Shown piece after piece: positions 1 to 6,133 of a stretch of DNA of 13,188 bases (position 1 is the first letter of the stretch; each line of letters begins with the position of its first letter). Location of the stretch: contig JBDZVI010000080.1 of assembly GCA_040255585.1 (NCBI GenBank), positions 1 through 13,188 on the forward strand, written 5' to 3'. The notes under the pieces were generated by a model. That model saw only the letters and a list, made by a program, of their open reading frames with translations, was not told the origin of the DNA and did not search any database. The DNA comes from JAAYYF01 sp040255585. GTDB taxonomy: Bacteria > Deinococcota > Deinococci > Deinococcales > Trueperaceae. Position numbers and translations under genes: made by a program.

Positions 1-506
1 ATGTTCGCGTCGTGGTAGCCGGAGGCTCCCCCGAGCCCCTCCACCTCCAACGCGGCGGCGAGCGCGCCGAGTGCCGCCGGGTCGACGGACTCGCCACGCG
101 CCGCCTTCATGGCATGCACGAGGGCGGTGCAGATCGCCCCCGACGCCCCGAGGCCGCTGTTGCCGCCTACGTCCAGCCATACTCCTATGCGCGCGGGCGC
201 CACTCCGACACCCGCGTCCGCCGCCGCGCCGAGGGCCCGCGCCGGCGGTCCGGGCGCGGCCCGCACCAGCGCGGCGCGCACGAGCTCGTTGCTCACATCA
301 GCCGCCACCGCAGCGGACTGGGTCCTACCCTCCGCGACGACCTCGAAGCGTCCGTCCAGGCTCGGCAACCAAGTGACGCGCGCGGCCAAAGAGATGGTGG
401 CGCTGACCGTCACACCGCCGAACCGCTCGGCGTAAGGCTTCACGTCCGTCAGCCCACCGGCGAGTGGCACGCGCAGCGGCGCTCTCGCGATCAGCATCTC
501 GCCCAT
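1..506 (-). CDS. GHMP-family sugar kinase, HddA-like (partial, 3' end outside window)
   Basis: ATP-dependent small-molecule kinase of the GHMP superfamily, closest in layout to D-glycero-D-manno-heptose-7-phosphate kinases (HddA). My translation of the 168 codons present begins MGEMLIARAPLRV. It continues with the family's N-terminal substrate-binding segment (APLRVPLAGGLTDV, then a FGG.TVSATIS strand). The ATP-binding GHMP motif is GGNSGLGASGA in the middle. Near the cut end comes EVEGLGGASGYHDAN, in the place where HddA proteins have a GGAQDQY-type stretch; the Asp is kept. The start could be the ATG at 506 or the one at 497; the family N-terminus (M-I-x-R-A/T-P-L-R) favours 497. It lies 2 bp behind the nucleotidyltransferase stop, so the two are surely co-transcribed and probably translationally coupled. 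Together they suggest kinase plus NDP-transfer steps of an activated-sugar pathway. The exact sugar cannot be told; a fucokinase-like or galactokinase-like substrate is possible. Confidence 0.8.
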   Translation of the reverse strand, partial: MGEMLIARAPLRVPLAGGLTDVKPYAERFGGVTVSATISLAARVTWLPSLDGRFEVVAEGRTQSAAVAADVSNELVRAALVRAAPGPPARALGAAADAGVGVAPARIGVWLDVGGNSGLGASGAICTALVHAMKAARGESVDPAALGALAAALEVEGLGGASGYHDAN

Positions 507-508
507 CG

Positions 509-1252
509 CTATGGCTCGTCGTCCAGTAGCAGTAGGCGCCTCACGACGCTCGCCACGTTCGCCTCCGCCGTTGGGTACGTGCCGCCCAGGTGCAGGCGCG
601 AGCCTACGACGACGGCGCCTACCTCGGCCTCGCCCGCGTCGATGAGTCTCTGCAGGTTGGGCAGGGCTCTGACCTCGCCGCGCCCGGCGGCGTCTAGCGT
701 GCCGGCGCCGCCAAGCTGGGCGAGCAACCGCCCCTCCAGCTTCCACACGCCCCCGTCGCTCAGCGGCCCGGCGCCGCCCCACACGCGGCGCACCTGCTCG
801 CCCTCGACGGTGGCGAGGAGTTCGGCGCCGGCCTCGGGCTCGGAGACGAGGGTCACGGCGTTCGGCGCCGCATGCGCCCGCAGGCCGGCGAACACCTCCG
901 CCGGCACGTAGACGTCGGCCTGCCAGACGAGCACGCTCAAAACGACCCCGCCGAGTCGCGCGGCCACCAGCCCGAGGGCGTGCCCCGTGCCGAGCGGTTC
1001 GCCCTGTTGCACGTACTCGATGCGCATGCCGCGGAACTCGTCCCCGAAGTACGCGCGCACCTGCTCACCAAGATGGCCGACCACGACGTGCACGCGGACT
1101 CCCCCAGCGGCCGCGGCCTGCGCCATGGTGAGCTCGAGGAACGGGCGCAACCCGACCGGGTACATGCACTTCTGCAAGTAGCTGCCCAAGGCGCCCAGGC
1201 GGCTGCCGCGGCCCGCCGCGAGACAGACGAACTCCATGCTCATGCGGTCCAT
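509..1252 (-). CDS. Sugar-phosphate nucleotidyltransferase (HddC/RmlA-like NTP_transferase)
   Basis: Predicted to transfer NMP from an NTP to a sugar-1-phosphate, giving an NDP-sugar and pyrophosphate in the cytoplasm. The N-terminus carries the nucleotide-binding signature LAAGRGSRLG (residues 11-20), followed by the catalytic Lys of QKCMYPVG (K28). QGEPLGTGHAL (83-93) is the base/sugar-binding stretch, and the metal-binding Asp lies in VLVWQADVYVP (D113). At about 245 residues it has only the Rossmann-like catalytic domain and no hexapeptide acyltransferase tail as in GlmU. The first ATG is at 1252, but AGGGG lies 9 nt before the fourth codon (ATG at 1243), so translation probably starts there; MEFVCLAAG at 1237 is a third option. 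It sits 22 bp after the WYL regulator and 2 bp before the GHMP kinase. That kinase/NTase order recalls the HddA/HddC pair of heptose activation, but the substrate and nucleotide are not determined by what I can see. Confidence 0.85.
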   Translation of the reverse strand: MDRMSMEFVCLAAGRGSRLGALGSYLQKCMYPVGLRPFLELTMAQAAAAGGVRVHVVVGHLGEQVRAYFGDEFRGMRIEYVQQGEPLGTGHALGLVAARLGGVVLSVLVWQADVYVPAEVFAGLRAHAAPNAVTLVSEPEAGAELLATVEGEQVRRVWGGAGPLSDGGVWKLEGRLLAQLGGAGTLDAAGRGEVRALPNLQRLIDAGEAEVGAVVVGSRLHLGGTYPTAEANVASVVRRLLLLDDEP

Positions 1253-1274
1253 CCCCTGGTCCGCGGCGCCACGC

Positions 1275-2225
1275 TCAGGCCGGGTAGGCGGCCAGCGCCA
1301 GCGCCAGCTCGGCGCGCAGAGCGTTCCGCACGAACTCGGGCGAGACGACCTCGATCGAGGATCCCCACCCGAGCAGCCAAGGGAGGATCTCGAGCGGCCT
1401 GCCCTGGGCGTCGCGCGTGGCGGTCACGTGCACGAAGCGCATGCCTCCACCGGCGTCCAGCCCGAGGCGCAGGCTGCGGTCGCCGTTCTCGGTCATGCGC
1501 TTCGCCACCGTCTCGCTAGCCCGCAGCGTGAGTTCGAACTCCTCCCCAACCACGATGCCGAACGCCGGGGCGAGCTTGGCCTTGGGGTCGAAGTCGGCGG
1601 GGATCTCGTAGGTGTCGGCTTTGAGGGTGACGTTCCGCATGCGCGCGAGCTTGAGCACCACGACCTTCTTGTTCTTCGTGCGGTCGAAGGCGAGCACGTA
1701 CGGCTCGAGGTTGCGGCGGTTCAGCTCGAAGAAGTAGATCTCAAGCTCGCGCGCGCTCGTCGTGCCGGAGTTGGCCGAGTCGTACTCGCAGCGGAGCACG
1801 CGGCGCTGGAACCAGGCTTGCGCGACGAGGTCGAGAGTACGGTCCTCCGGGCCTTGCCTCAGGTCGTCGACGCTGCGGAGTAGCGAGGTGCGCGCCGGCT
1901 CCGGCACTTGGTTGGCGAGCTTCTCCAGGGCGGCGCGGTAGTGGGTCTCGCCCACCCCGGTGTGTAGGAGCAGCCGGGTGGCGCTGTACACGGCCAACGC
2001 CTCGACCTCGTTCAGGACCGAAGCCGGCCGCGGCACGTAGTACCGGCCGCTGCCGTCCTTGCGCAGGTCGACCCCGAGCTGCCCCGCGAGCGTGGCGAGG
2101 TCGCGCTCGATGGTCCTCCTGGTGCAGCCGTGCTGGGCCGCGAGTTCGACCACCCGTCTGGGTCGCCGGGAAAGCTCCTCCCTGAGGAGCGTGAGGCGCT
2201 GCGCCTTGCCCACGGTACGGCTCAT
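1275..2225 (-). CDS. WYL-domain transcriptional regulator with N-terminal HTH
   Basis: DNA-binding, ligand-responsive transcription factor of about 316 residues, the usual length for HTH-WYL proteins. An N-terminal winged helix-turn-helix (about residues 8-64) contains the recognition-helix segment CTRRTIERDLATLAGQLGV and the wing GRYYV. A linker helix region follows (about 70-130). The WYL domain (about 135-205) reads NLEPYVLAFDR at 172-182, so the name-giving W-Y-L is only partly kept (PYVLAFD in its place). The C-terminal WCX part ends ILPWLLGWGSSIEVVSPEFV, which is typical. The ATG at 2225 has no Shine-Dalgarno sequence. A TACGCT hexamer lies 7 nt upstream, so a leaderless transcript is plausible. 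The gene follows the dehydrogenase by 61 bp and precedes the nucleotidyltransferase by 22 bp. It may control this operon in response to a nucleotide or sugar-like ligand; that is inference. Confidence 0.9.
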   Translation of the reverse strand: MSRTVGKAQRLTLLREELSRRPRRVVELAAQHGCTRRTIERDLATLAGQLGVDLRKDGSGRYYVPRPASVLNEVEALAVYSATRLLLHTGVGETHYRAALEKLANQVPEPARTSLLRSVDDLRQGPEDRTLDLVAQAWFQRRVLRCEYDSANSGTTSARELEIYFFELNRRNLEPYVLAFDRTKNKKVVVLKLARMRNVTLKADTYEIPADFDPKAKLAPAFGIVVGEEFELTLRASETVAKRMTENGDRSLRLGLDAGGGMRFVHVTATRDAQGRPLEILPWLLGWGSSIEVVSPEFVRNALRAELALALAAYPA

Positions 2226-2232
2226 GCGTTCA

Positions 2233-2238
2233 AGCGTA
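2233..2238 (-). promoter_or_regulatory. Possible leaderless -10 element for the WYL regulator
   Basis: Read on the minus strand this is TACGCT, matching the TAnnnT form of a bacterial -10 box. It ends 7 nt before the ATG at 2225, so transcription would begin at or next to the start codon. No Shine-Dalgarno sequence is seen between it and the ATG. No good -35 hexamer is visible 17 nt further upstream, so this rests on spacing and the missing ribosome binding site only. Confidence 0.3.
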
Positions 2239-2286
2239 CCAGCGTGCGGGCAAGGCGCGGCGCCTCGGTAAACCCGTGGGTCGGGC

Positions 2287-3054
2287 TCAGGCCGCGCGCC
2301 AGCCTCCGTCGGCCGTCACGAGCGCCCCGTTGACCATCTTGGCCTCGTCGGAGACCAGGAAGAGGGCCAGGTTGGCGATGTCGTCCGGCTGCAGCTGGGC
2401 CGGGATCAGGCCGTAGTAGCGCTGCGAGCGGCTCATGCCGTACTGGTCGAGCTTGGTCGGGTCGATGCTCGCCATGATGTTGGTGGCCACGGCCCCCACC
2501 ACGATCGCGTTGCAGTTGATCCCCTTGGGGCCGTACATGAAGGCCGTGTTGCGGGTCAGTCCGATGACCGCGTGCTTTGACATGGTGTACGCCGCGCCGG
2601 CGGCCCCACCGCCAACGCCGGCCACGCTGGCGATGTTGAGGATGCTCCCGCCCTGCTCGCCCATGGCGTGGATGGCCGCCCTGCTCGCGAACGTCGGACC
2701 GTCGACGTTCACGCCCATGACGCGGCGGTACAGGTCGTCGTCGAGCTCGGCCACGCCCTGGTTGAGGTCCATGACGCCGGCGTTGTTCACGAGGACGTCG
2801 AGCTTGCCGAACGCGTCGACGGCGGCCTCGACCATCGCCTCGACCTGGGCGCGCTCCGCGACGTTCGTCCTCACACCCTTCATCGTGCCGCCGACGGCGG
2901 TCACCTCGTCCACGACGGCCTTCAAGGCCTCCTCGTTCCAGTCGGCGCCGAGGACCTTGGCGCCCTCGGCGGCGAACCGCACCGCCATCGCCCGCCCCAT
3001 GCCGGAGCCGGCGCCGGTCACGATCGCGACTTTCCCTTCCAGCCTCTTGCTCAT
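2287..3054 (-). CDS. SDR-family NAD(P)-dependent oxidoreductase
   Basis: Classical short-chain dehydrogenase/reductase, 255 residues, the normal size. The cofactor loop TGAGSGMG lies at 13-20, and an acidic residue ends the second strand (D38 in GADWN), which favours NAD(H) over NADP(H). NNAG is at 90-93. The catalytic set is N116 (GVNVDG), S143 (NIASVAG), Y156 and K160 (YTMSK). The usual PG turn after the active site (as in NAICPGAV) reads NAIVVGAVAT here, so the proline is lost. The C-terminus ends in the common ADGGW. The ATG at 3054 has GGAGG 4 nt upstream (3059-3063), a clear ribosome binding site. The substrate cannot be read from sequence; annotations such as 3-oxoacyl-ACP reductase or glucose 1-dehydrogenase would be guesses. 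It is the first gene of a minus-strand run with the WYL regulator and the sugar-activation pair, but the 61-bp gap leaves the operon link open. Confidence 0.9.
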   Translation of the reverse strand: MSKRLEGKVAIVTGAGSGMGRAMAVRFAAEGAKVLGADWNEEALKAVVDEVTAVGGTMKGVRTNVAERAQVEAMVEAAVDAFGKLDVLVNNAGVMDLNQGVAELDDDLYRRVMGVNVDGPTFASRAAIHAMGEQGGSILNIASVAGVGGGAAGAAYTMSKHAVIGLTRNTAFMYGPKGINCNAIVVGAVATNIMASIDPTKLDQYGMSRSQRYYGLIPAQLQPDDIANLALFLVSDEAKMVNGALVTADGGWRAA

Positions 3055-3072
3055 GTTGCCTCCCTCGCCGCA

Positions 3073-3122
3073 CGTGGTGACGGTCGGGGCCGCTACCGGA
3101 GTGGAGCTGCGCCGTCACCACG
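3073..3122. repeat. 11-bp perfect inverted repeat upstream of the SDR gene
   Basis: CGTGGTGACGG at 3073-3083 is exactly complementary to CCGTCACCACG at 3112-3122, with a 28-bp spacer. It lies 19 bp upstream of the dehydrogenase start codon, so it would be inside its 5' leader or overlap its promoter. It could be an mRNA stem or a split protein-binding site. Confidence 0.6.
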
Positions 3123-3141
3123 GCTCTAACCGACGGTAGCG
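3091..3141. repeat. 8-bp inverted repeat interleaved with the 11-bp one
   Basis: CGCTACCG at 3091-3098 is exactly complementary to CGGTAGCG at 3134-3141. One arm sits in the spacer of the 11-bp repeat and the other lies outside it, so in RNA the two stems would form a pseudoknot-type topology rather than nested hairpins. At 8 bp in GC-rich DNA, chance is not excluded. Confidence 0.4.
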
Positions 3142-3169
3142 CTCGCACCGCGAGGCTCGCCGTGGCTCT

Positions 3170-3202
3170 AGACCTACGCCCTTGTCGGATTAAGACCTAC
3201 GC
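3170..3202. repeat. 10-bp direct repeat, 23-bp period
   Basis: AGACCTACGC occurs at 3170-3179 and again, identical, at 3193-3202. The 23-bp spacing is about two helical turns, so two protein subunits would bind the same face of the DNA. This resembles direct-repeat operators of activators, but no known consensus is matched. Confidence 0.45.
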
Positions 3203-3405
3203 GCCAGGGATGGGCACCCACGCACGTCATCGGCCGAGGCGGCGCCCCGGGACCACGGGCAACGCCCGGTGAGCCATACGCGCGGCTGGCTCGCGGCGCG
3301 TGCGGCATGCACGGGAGAAGTGAGACGAATGCCCCCGCCGAACGTTCCGACCGGGGCTACAGTTGAGGTCTGCCCCAGTGAGGGTCTACCCCTACCGAAT
3401 CGACG

Positions 3406-6113
3406 ATGGAGGAGAAGGCGCCCTTGATAACAGATACCCGTCTCGCACAGCACGAAGCGCTCGCAGAGTCCTGCTGCGACGTCACCGGCGAACGCCCNNN
3501 NNNNNNNNNNNNNNNNNNNNNNNNNNNNNNNNNNNNNNNNNNNNNNNNNNNNNNNNNNNNNNNNNNNNNNNNNNNNNNNNNNNNNNNNNNNNNNNNNTCG
3601 CACAGCACGAAGCGCTCGCAGAGTCCTGCTGCGACGTCACCGGCGAACGCCCCGCACCGACCCGGTCAACGACCGCGTCAACGACCGCGTCAACTACCGC
3701 GTCGTCGACCCGCTCACCGCTCCGGCGGCTACGGCGTCTCGCCGTCACCCTGATAGCGGGCCTGGCGTTGGCCGGATTGGCCGCCGCGCAGACCCCGCCC
3801 GAGCCCGATGTGGTCTTCGGCCAGCTCGAACAGGCCGCCGGCGCGGTACCGACGGCGGGCTTCGACGTCACAGCTGCCCTGGCCGCGCTTGGCACTCCGG
3901 GAGAGGTTCCGCTGGAAACCGTCTTCGCGTTCGTGCGCGACGACATCGGGTTCACGCCGTACCGCGGCGCCCTCAAGGGCCCGGTCGGCGTTCTGATAGA
4001 CCGCGCCGGCAACTCCCTCGACCGCACCCTGCTCCTCAAAGCTCTCCTGGCCGCCAACGGCGACACGGCCATAGTGGCGCATGCGGTCCTCGACGCCGAC
4101 ACGGCCGCGAAGGTCGCCGCCGCCGGGCGCAGCGGCGCGCCGTTCGGCGCGCCGGCCGAGTCCCTAACCGACAACGCGGCGCGCCTGGCCGACCTCTACG
4201 GCCTTGACGTCGCGGACGTCATGGCGCGCCTCGAAGGCGTGGCCGCGTCCAAGGCGGCCTTGGACCGCAGCATCGAGGAAAGGACCGCTTTCCAGAGCTC
4301 GGCGCTCGCCGCCACCCTGGCGGAGGCCGGCGTGCAACCCTCGGCCGCCGCCACCGGTGCCGAGGCGGCCGCCGACCACTGGTGGGTCCAAGTGCAACGC
4401 GACGGCGCCTGGGTTGACCTCGACCCCACCTTGCCGACGAGCGTCGTCGGAGACGTCGTTGCGCCGGCCCAGCTCCGCTTCGACCTGACGGACGTCCGCC
4501 TGCTGGCCGCCGTCGACGGCTCGTGCCGCGACCTCTCGTGCGGGGACCGGCTGCACCGCGTGCACGTGGCGGCGGTCGTGGAGACGTGGGACGGCGAGTC
4601 CCTCACCGAGACCGAGGTCGCCGCCACCGACCTCCTCGCCGCCGAAGGGTTCGGCCGCAGCGTGGCGTTCGCCGCCATCCCGAGCGACTTCCCCGAGGAC
4701 CTGGACCTGTACACGACCGAACGCCCGGCGGACGCGTACCGGCAAGCCCTCCTCGAGGTGACGGAGTGGCAGCCGGCCTTGTTCGTCGACGGCCAGACCA
4801 TCGGCACGAGCAAGGTGAGCGCCGACGGTACCGTGGGTGGCGGCAGCAGCGCCGGGGGGGCAGCCGGCAACGCCGGCATGCTCGGCGGGGGCATCGGCGG
4901 CATGTTCGGTGGCTTCGGCGGCGCGGCCGCCGGAGCGGAGGACGACGGCCCGGGTGCGTTCACGGCCATGTGGCTCGACTACACGGTCACGGCGGCCGGC
5001 GCCTACGAGACTAAGCAGCGGCGCGCAGTCTTCGACCTCATCGGTCCCGCGGCTCGCGCCGCCGGCGTCACGGAGGTCGAGCTCACGGAGGCGCAGAAGC
5101 TCGCGCGCGCCGTCGCCCTCTCCGGCCAAACCGAGATCGTCGTAACGGGTGCCGGCCTGCCTCCCGAGGCCATCGAACTCGCCTCGGCCGCCCGCCTCCT
5201 GGACAAGCGCGCGGAGTGGACGGAGTTCTACCTGCAGGGCGGCACCCTCGGCCCGCGCGTCGTGGCCGACCGCCTCGCCGACATGGCCGCGCTCGTCACG
5301 CCCCTCGAGCGCTTCCAGCAGTTCAGGAGCGCCTACCTGCTCGGGAGCCAGAACGGTCCGCTCGTGGTCGCCTACCACCAGAGCCTGGAGCTTGATCTGA
5401 GCCGCAGTGCTTCCTTCGATATCGTGTCAGGAGCGGCGGGCGCCGCCGACCAGGCGCTCGTCCAGGGCGTGAGGGACACCGTCACTGAAGCCGTCCTCCA
5501 GGAGCGTTACGCCGATATCGCCGTTCCGGCGGCCGGTCCGGCGGCGGTCGCCGTCGCCTACTCTGCCGACCTCGCCGCCGGGCGCCAATGGGTGGTCGTC
5601 CGCACGGCCGCAGAACTCGACGCGGCCGCGCCCGACCTGCCGGCCGACCTGCGCACGCTGATCAGGGACGACCTGGCAGCCGGCCGGCTGGCCGTCGTTC
5701 CGCCCGGCGGAGCCGGCGCCGTCGGTTGGTGGAGCCTCGACCAGGCCACCGGAGCCGTGCTGGGCATCGGCGACCGCGGCTGGGGGCAGGCGTTCTCGGA
5801 GTACACGGAGGGCGTGAACATCGTCCTGCAGCTGCGCACGGTGCTCAACCAGTACGCCTCCATCGGCCGGTGCCTCGGGGCCATGCTCTCCATGCCGCTG
5901 CAGGGCAAGACCCAAGGACTGGACAGCGAGTTCGCGGAGTGCGTGTTCACCACCGTCTGCTCGGGCATCAACACGGCGCTAGCCTTCGGCCCCGACGTGA
6001 ACTGGACGAACATCATCATCCTGTTCACGATCGACGACCTCTGGGGCGGCATGCCGGAGACCGGTTTCGGCGGAATCTGCGGCGGACTGTACAAGAAGCT
6101 GATCGGCGGATAG
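3406..6113 (+). CDS. Predicted exported protein with Cys-less transglutaminase-like domain; 5' part disrupted by assembly gap
   Basis: If the N gap and one copy of the flanking 55-bp repeat are removed (155 bp), one 850-codon frame runs from the ATG at 3406 to the stop at 6113. The ATG has no Shine-Dalgarno, but GGAGGA at 3408-3413 lies 10 nt before an in-frame TTG at 3424, a good alternative start. Residues about 1-50 form a hydrophilic, Thr/Ser-rich leader; RRLRR then a hydrophobic stretch (about 60-76, ending AGLAAA) looks like a signal peptide or membrane anchor. About 118-295 looks transglutaminase-like: the GNSLDRTLL segment (150-158) stands where the catalytic Cys is expected, H273 in DHWWVQV and the Asp of WVDLDPT (284-290) are kept. 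A Gly-rich linker (about 426-459) and a C-terminal half with WWSLDQATGAVLG follow. Similar large planctomycete and proteobacterial proteins come to mind from memory. Likely non-catalytic and envelope-located; function unknown. Confidence 0.72.
3443..3497 (+). repeat. 55-bp direct repeat, copy 1 (left edge of gap)
   Basis: These 55 bases are identical to 3598-3652 and abut the N run on both sides. The exact length of 55 and the position at both contig ends point to a shared k-mer from a de Bruijn graph assembler, not to a biological repeat. Confidence 0.9.
3498..3597. other. Assembly gap, 100 N
   Basis: Exactly 100 N, the conventional length for a gap of unknown size. It falls inside the 5' part of the exported-protein gene. 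Because 100 + 55 is not a multiple of three, the frame before and after the gap differs as written; the upstream frame that starts at 3406 fits the downstream one only when the gap and one repeat copy are collapsed. Confidence 0.98.
3598..3652 (+). repeat. 55-bp direct repeat, copy 2 (right edge of gap)
   Basis: Identical to 3443-3497. In the frame of the downstream gene it encodes AQHEALAESCCDVTGER, the same peptide that the frame from the ATG at 3406 encodes on the left side of the gap. Confidence 0.9.
3666..3701 (+). repeat. 12-bp tandem repeat (3 units) coding for Ser/Thr/Ala-rich segment
   Basis: TCAACGACCGCG occurs twice in a row (3666-3677, 3678-3689) and a third time with one change (TCAACTACCGCG, 3690-3701). 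It encodes repeated S-T-T-A and sits 14 bp behind the 55-bp repeat, just before the basic and hydrophobic segment of the exported protein. Such repeats can vary in copy number. Confidence 0.8.
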
Positions 6114-6133
6114 GCCGGCGGCTCCGCGGACCG

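Larger units (their letters stand above)
3055..3405. other. Divergent intergenic region with several inverted and direct repeats
   Basis: About 350 bp without a convincing gene, between the divergently read dehydrogenase and the exported protein. It holds two interleaved inverted repeats, a pair of 10-bp direct repeats 23 bp apart, and a small hairpin CGGGC-AAC-GCCCG at 3256-3268 without a following T-run. TACAGT at 3358-3363 fits a TAnnnT -10 box for the plus-strand gene but has no matching -35. The region probably carries the promoters and operators of both flanking genes. Confidence 0.6.

Noticed and set aside
12..911. 299-residue open frame on the plus strand
   Set aside because: It overlaps the GHMP kinase and nucleotidyltransferase genes in antisense and shows only low-complexity Arg/Ser/Ala sequence.
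3256..3268. CGGGC-AAC-GCCCG hairpin as an intrinsic terminator
   Set aside because: Five-bp stem with a 3-nt loop and no T-run, far from any gene end; expected by chance in DNA this GC-rich.
3363..3497. Reading frame from a TTG at 3363 through the N run into the exported-protein gene
   Set aside because: It uses a different frame on the left of the gap from the one that encodes the shared AQHEALAESCCDVTGER peptide; it only appears continuous because 100 N happen to connect the frames.
3443..3652. Biological direct repeat or CRISPR-like repeat/spacer at the N gap
   Set aside because: Only two copies, both exactly at contig edges, length equal to a common assembly k-mer, and inside a coding frame.
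4164..5378. 404-residue open frame on the minus strand
   Set aside because: It lies wholly inside the exported-protein gene, is rich in Arg, Gly, Val and His with no domain pattern, and is a typical antisense shadow in GC-rich DNA.
6104..6117. Hairpin CGGC-GGATAG-GCCG at the end of the exported-protein gene as a terminator
   Set aside because: Only 4-bp arms, overlaps the stop codon and has no T-run; the 20-bp gap between convergent genes leaves no room for a standard terminator.
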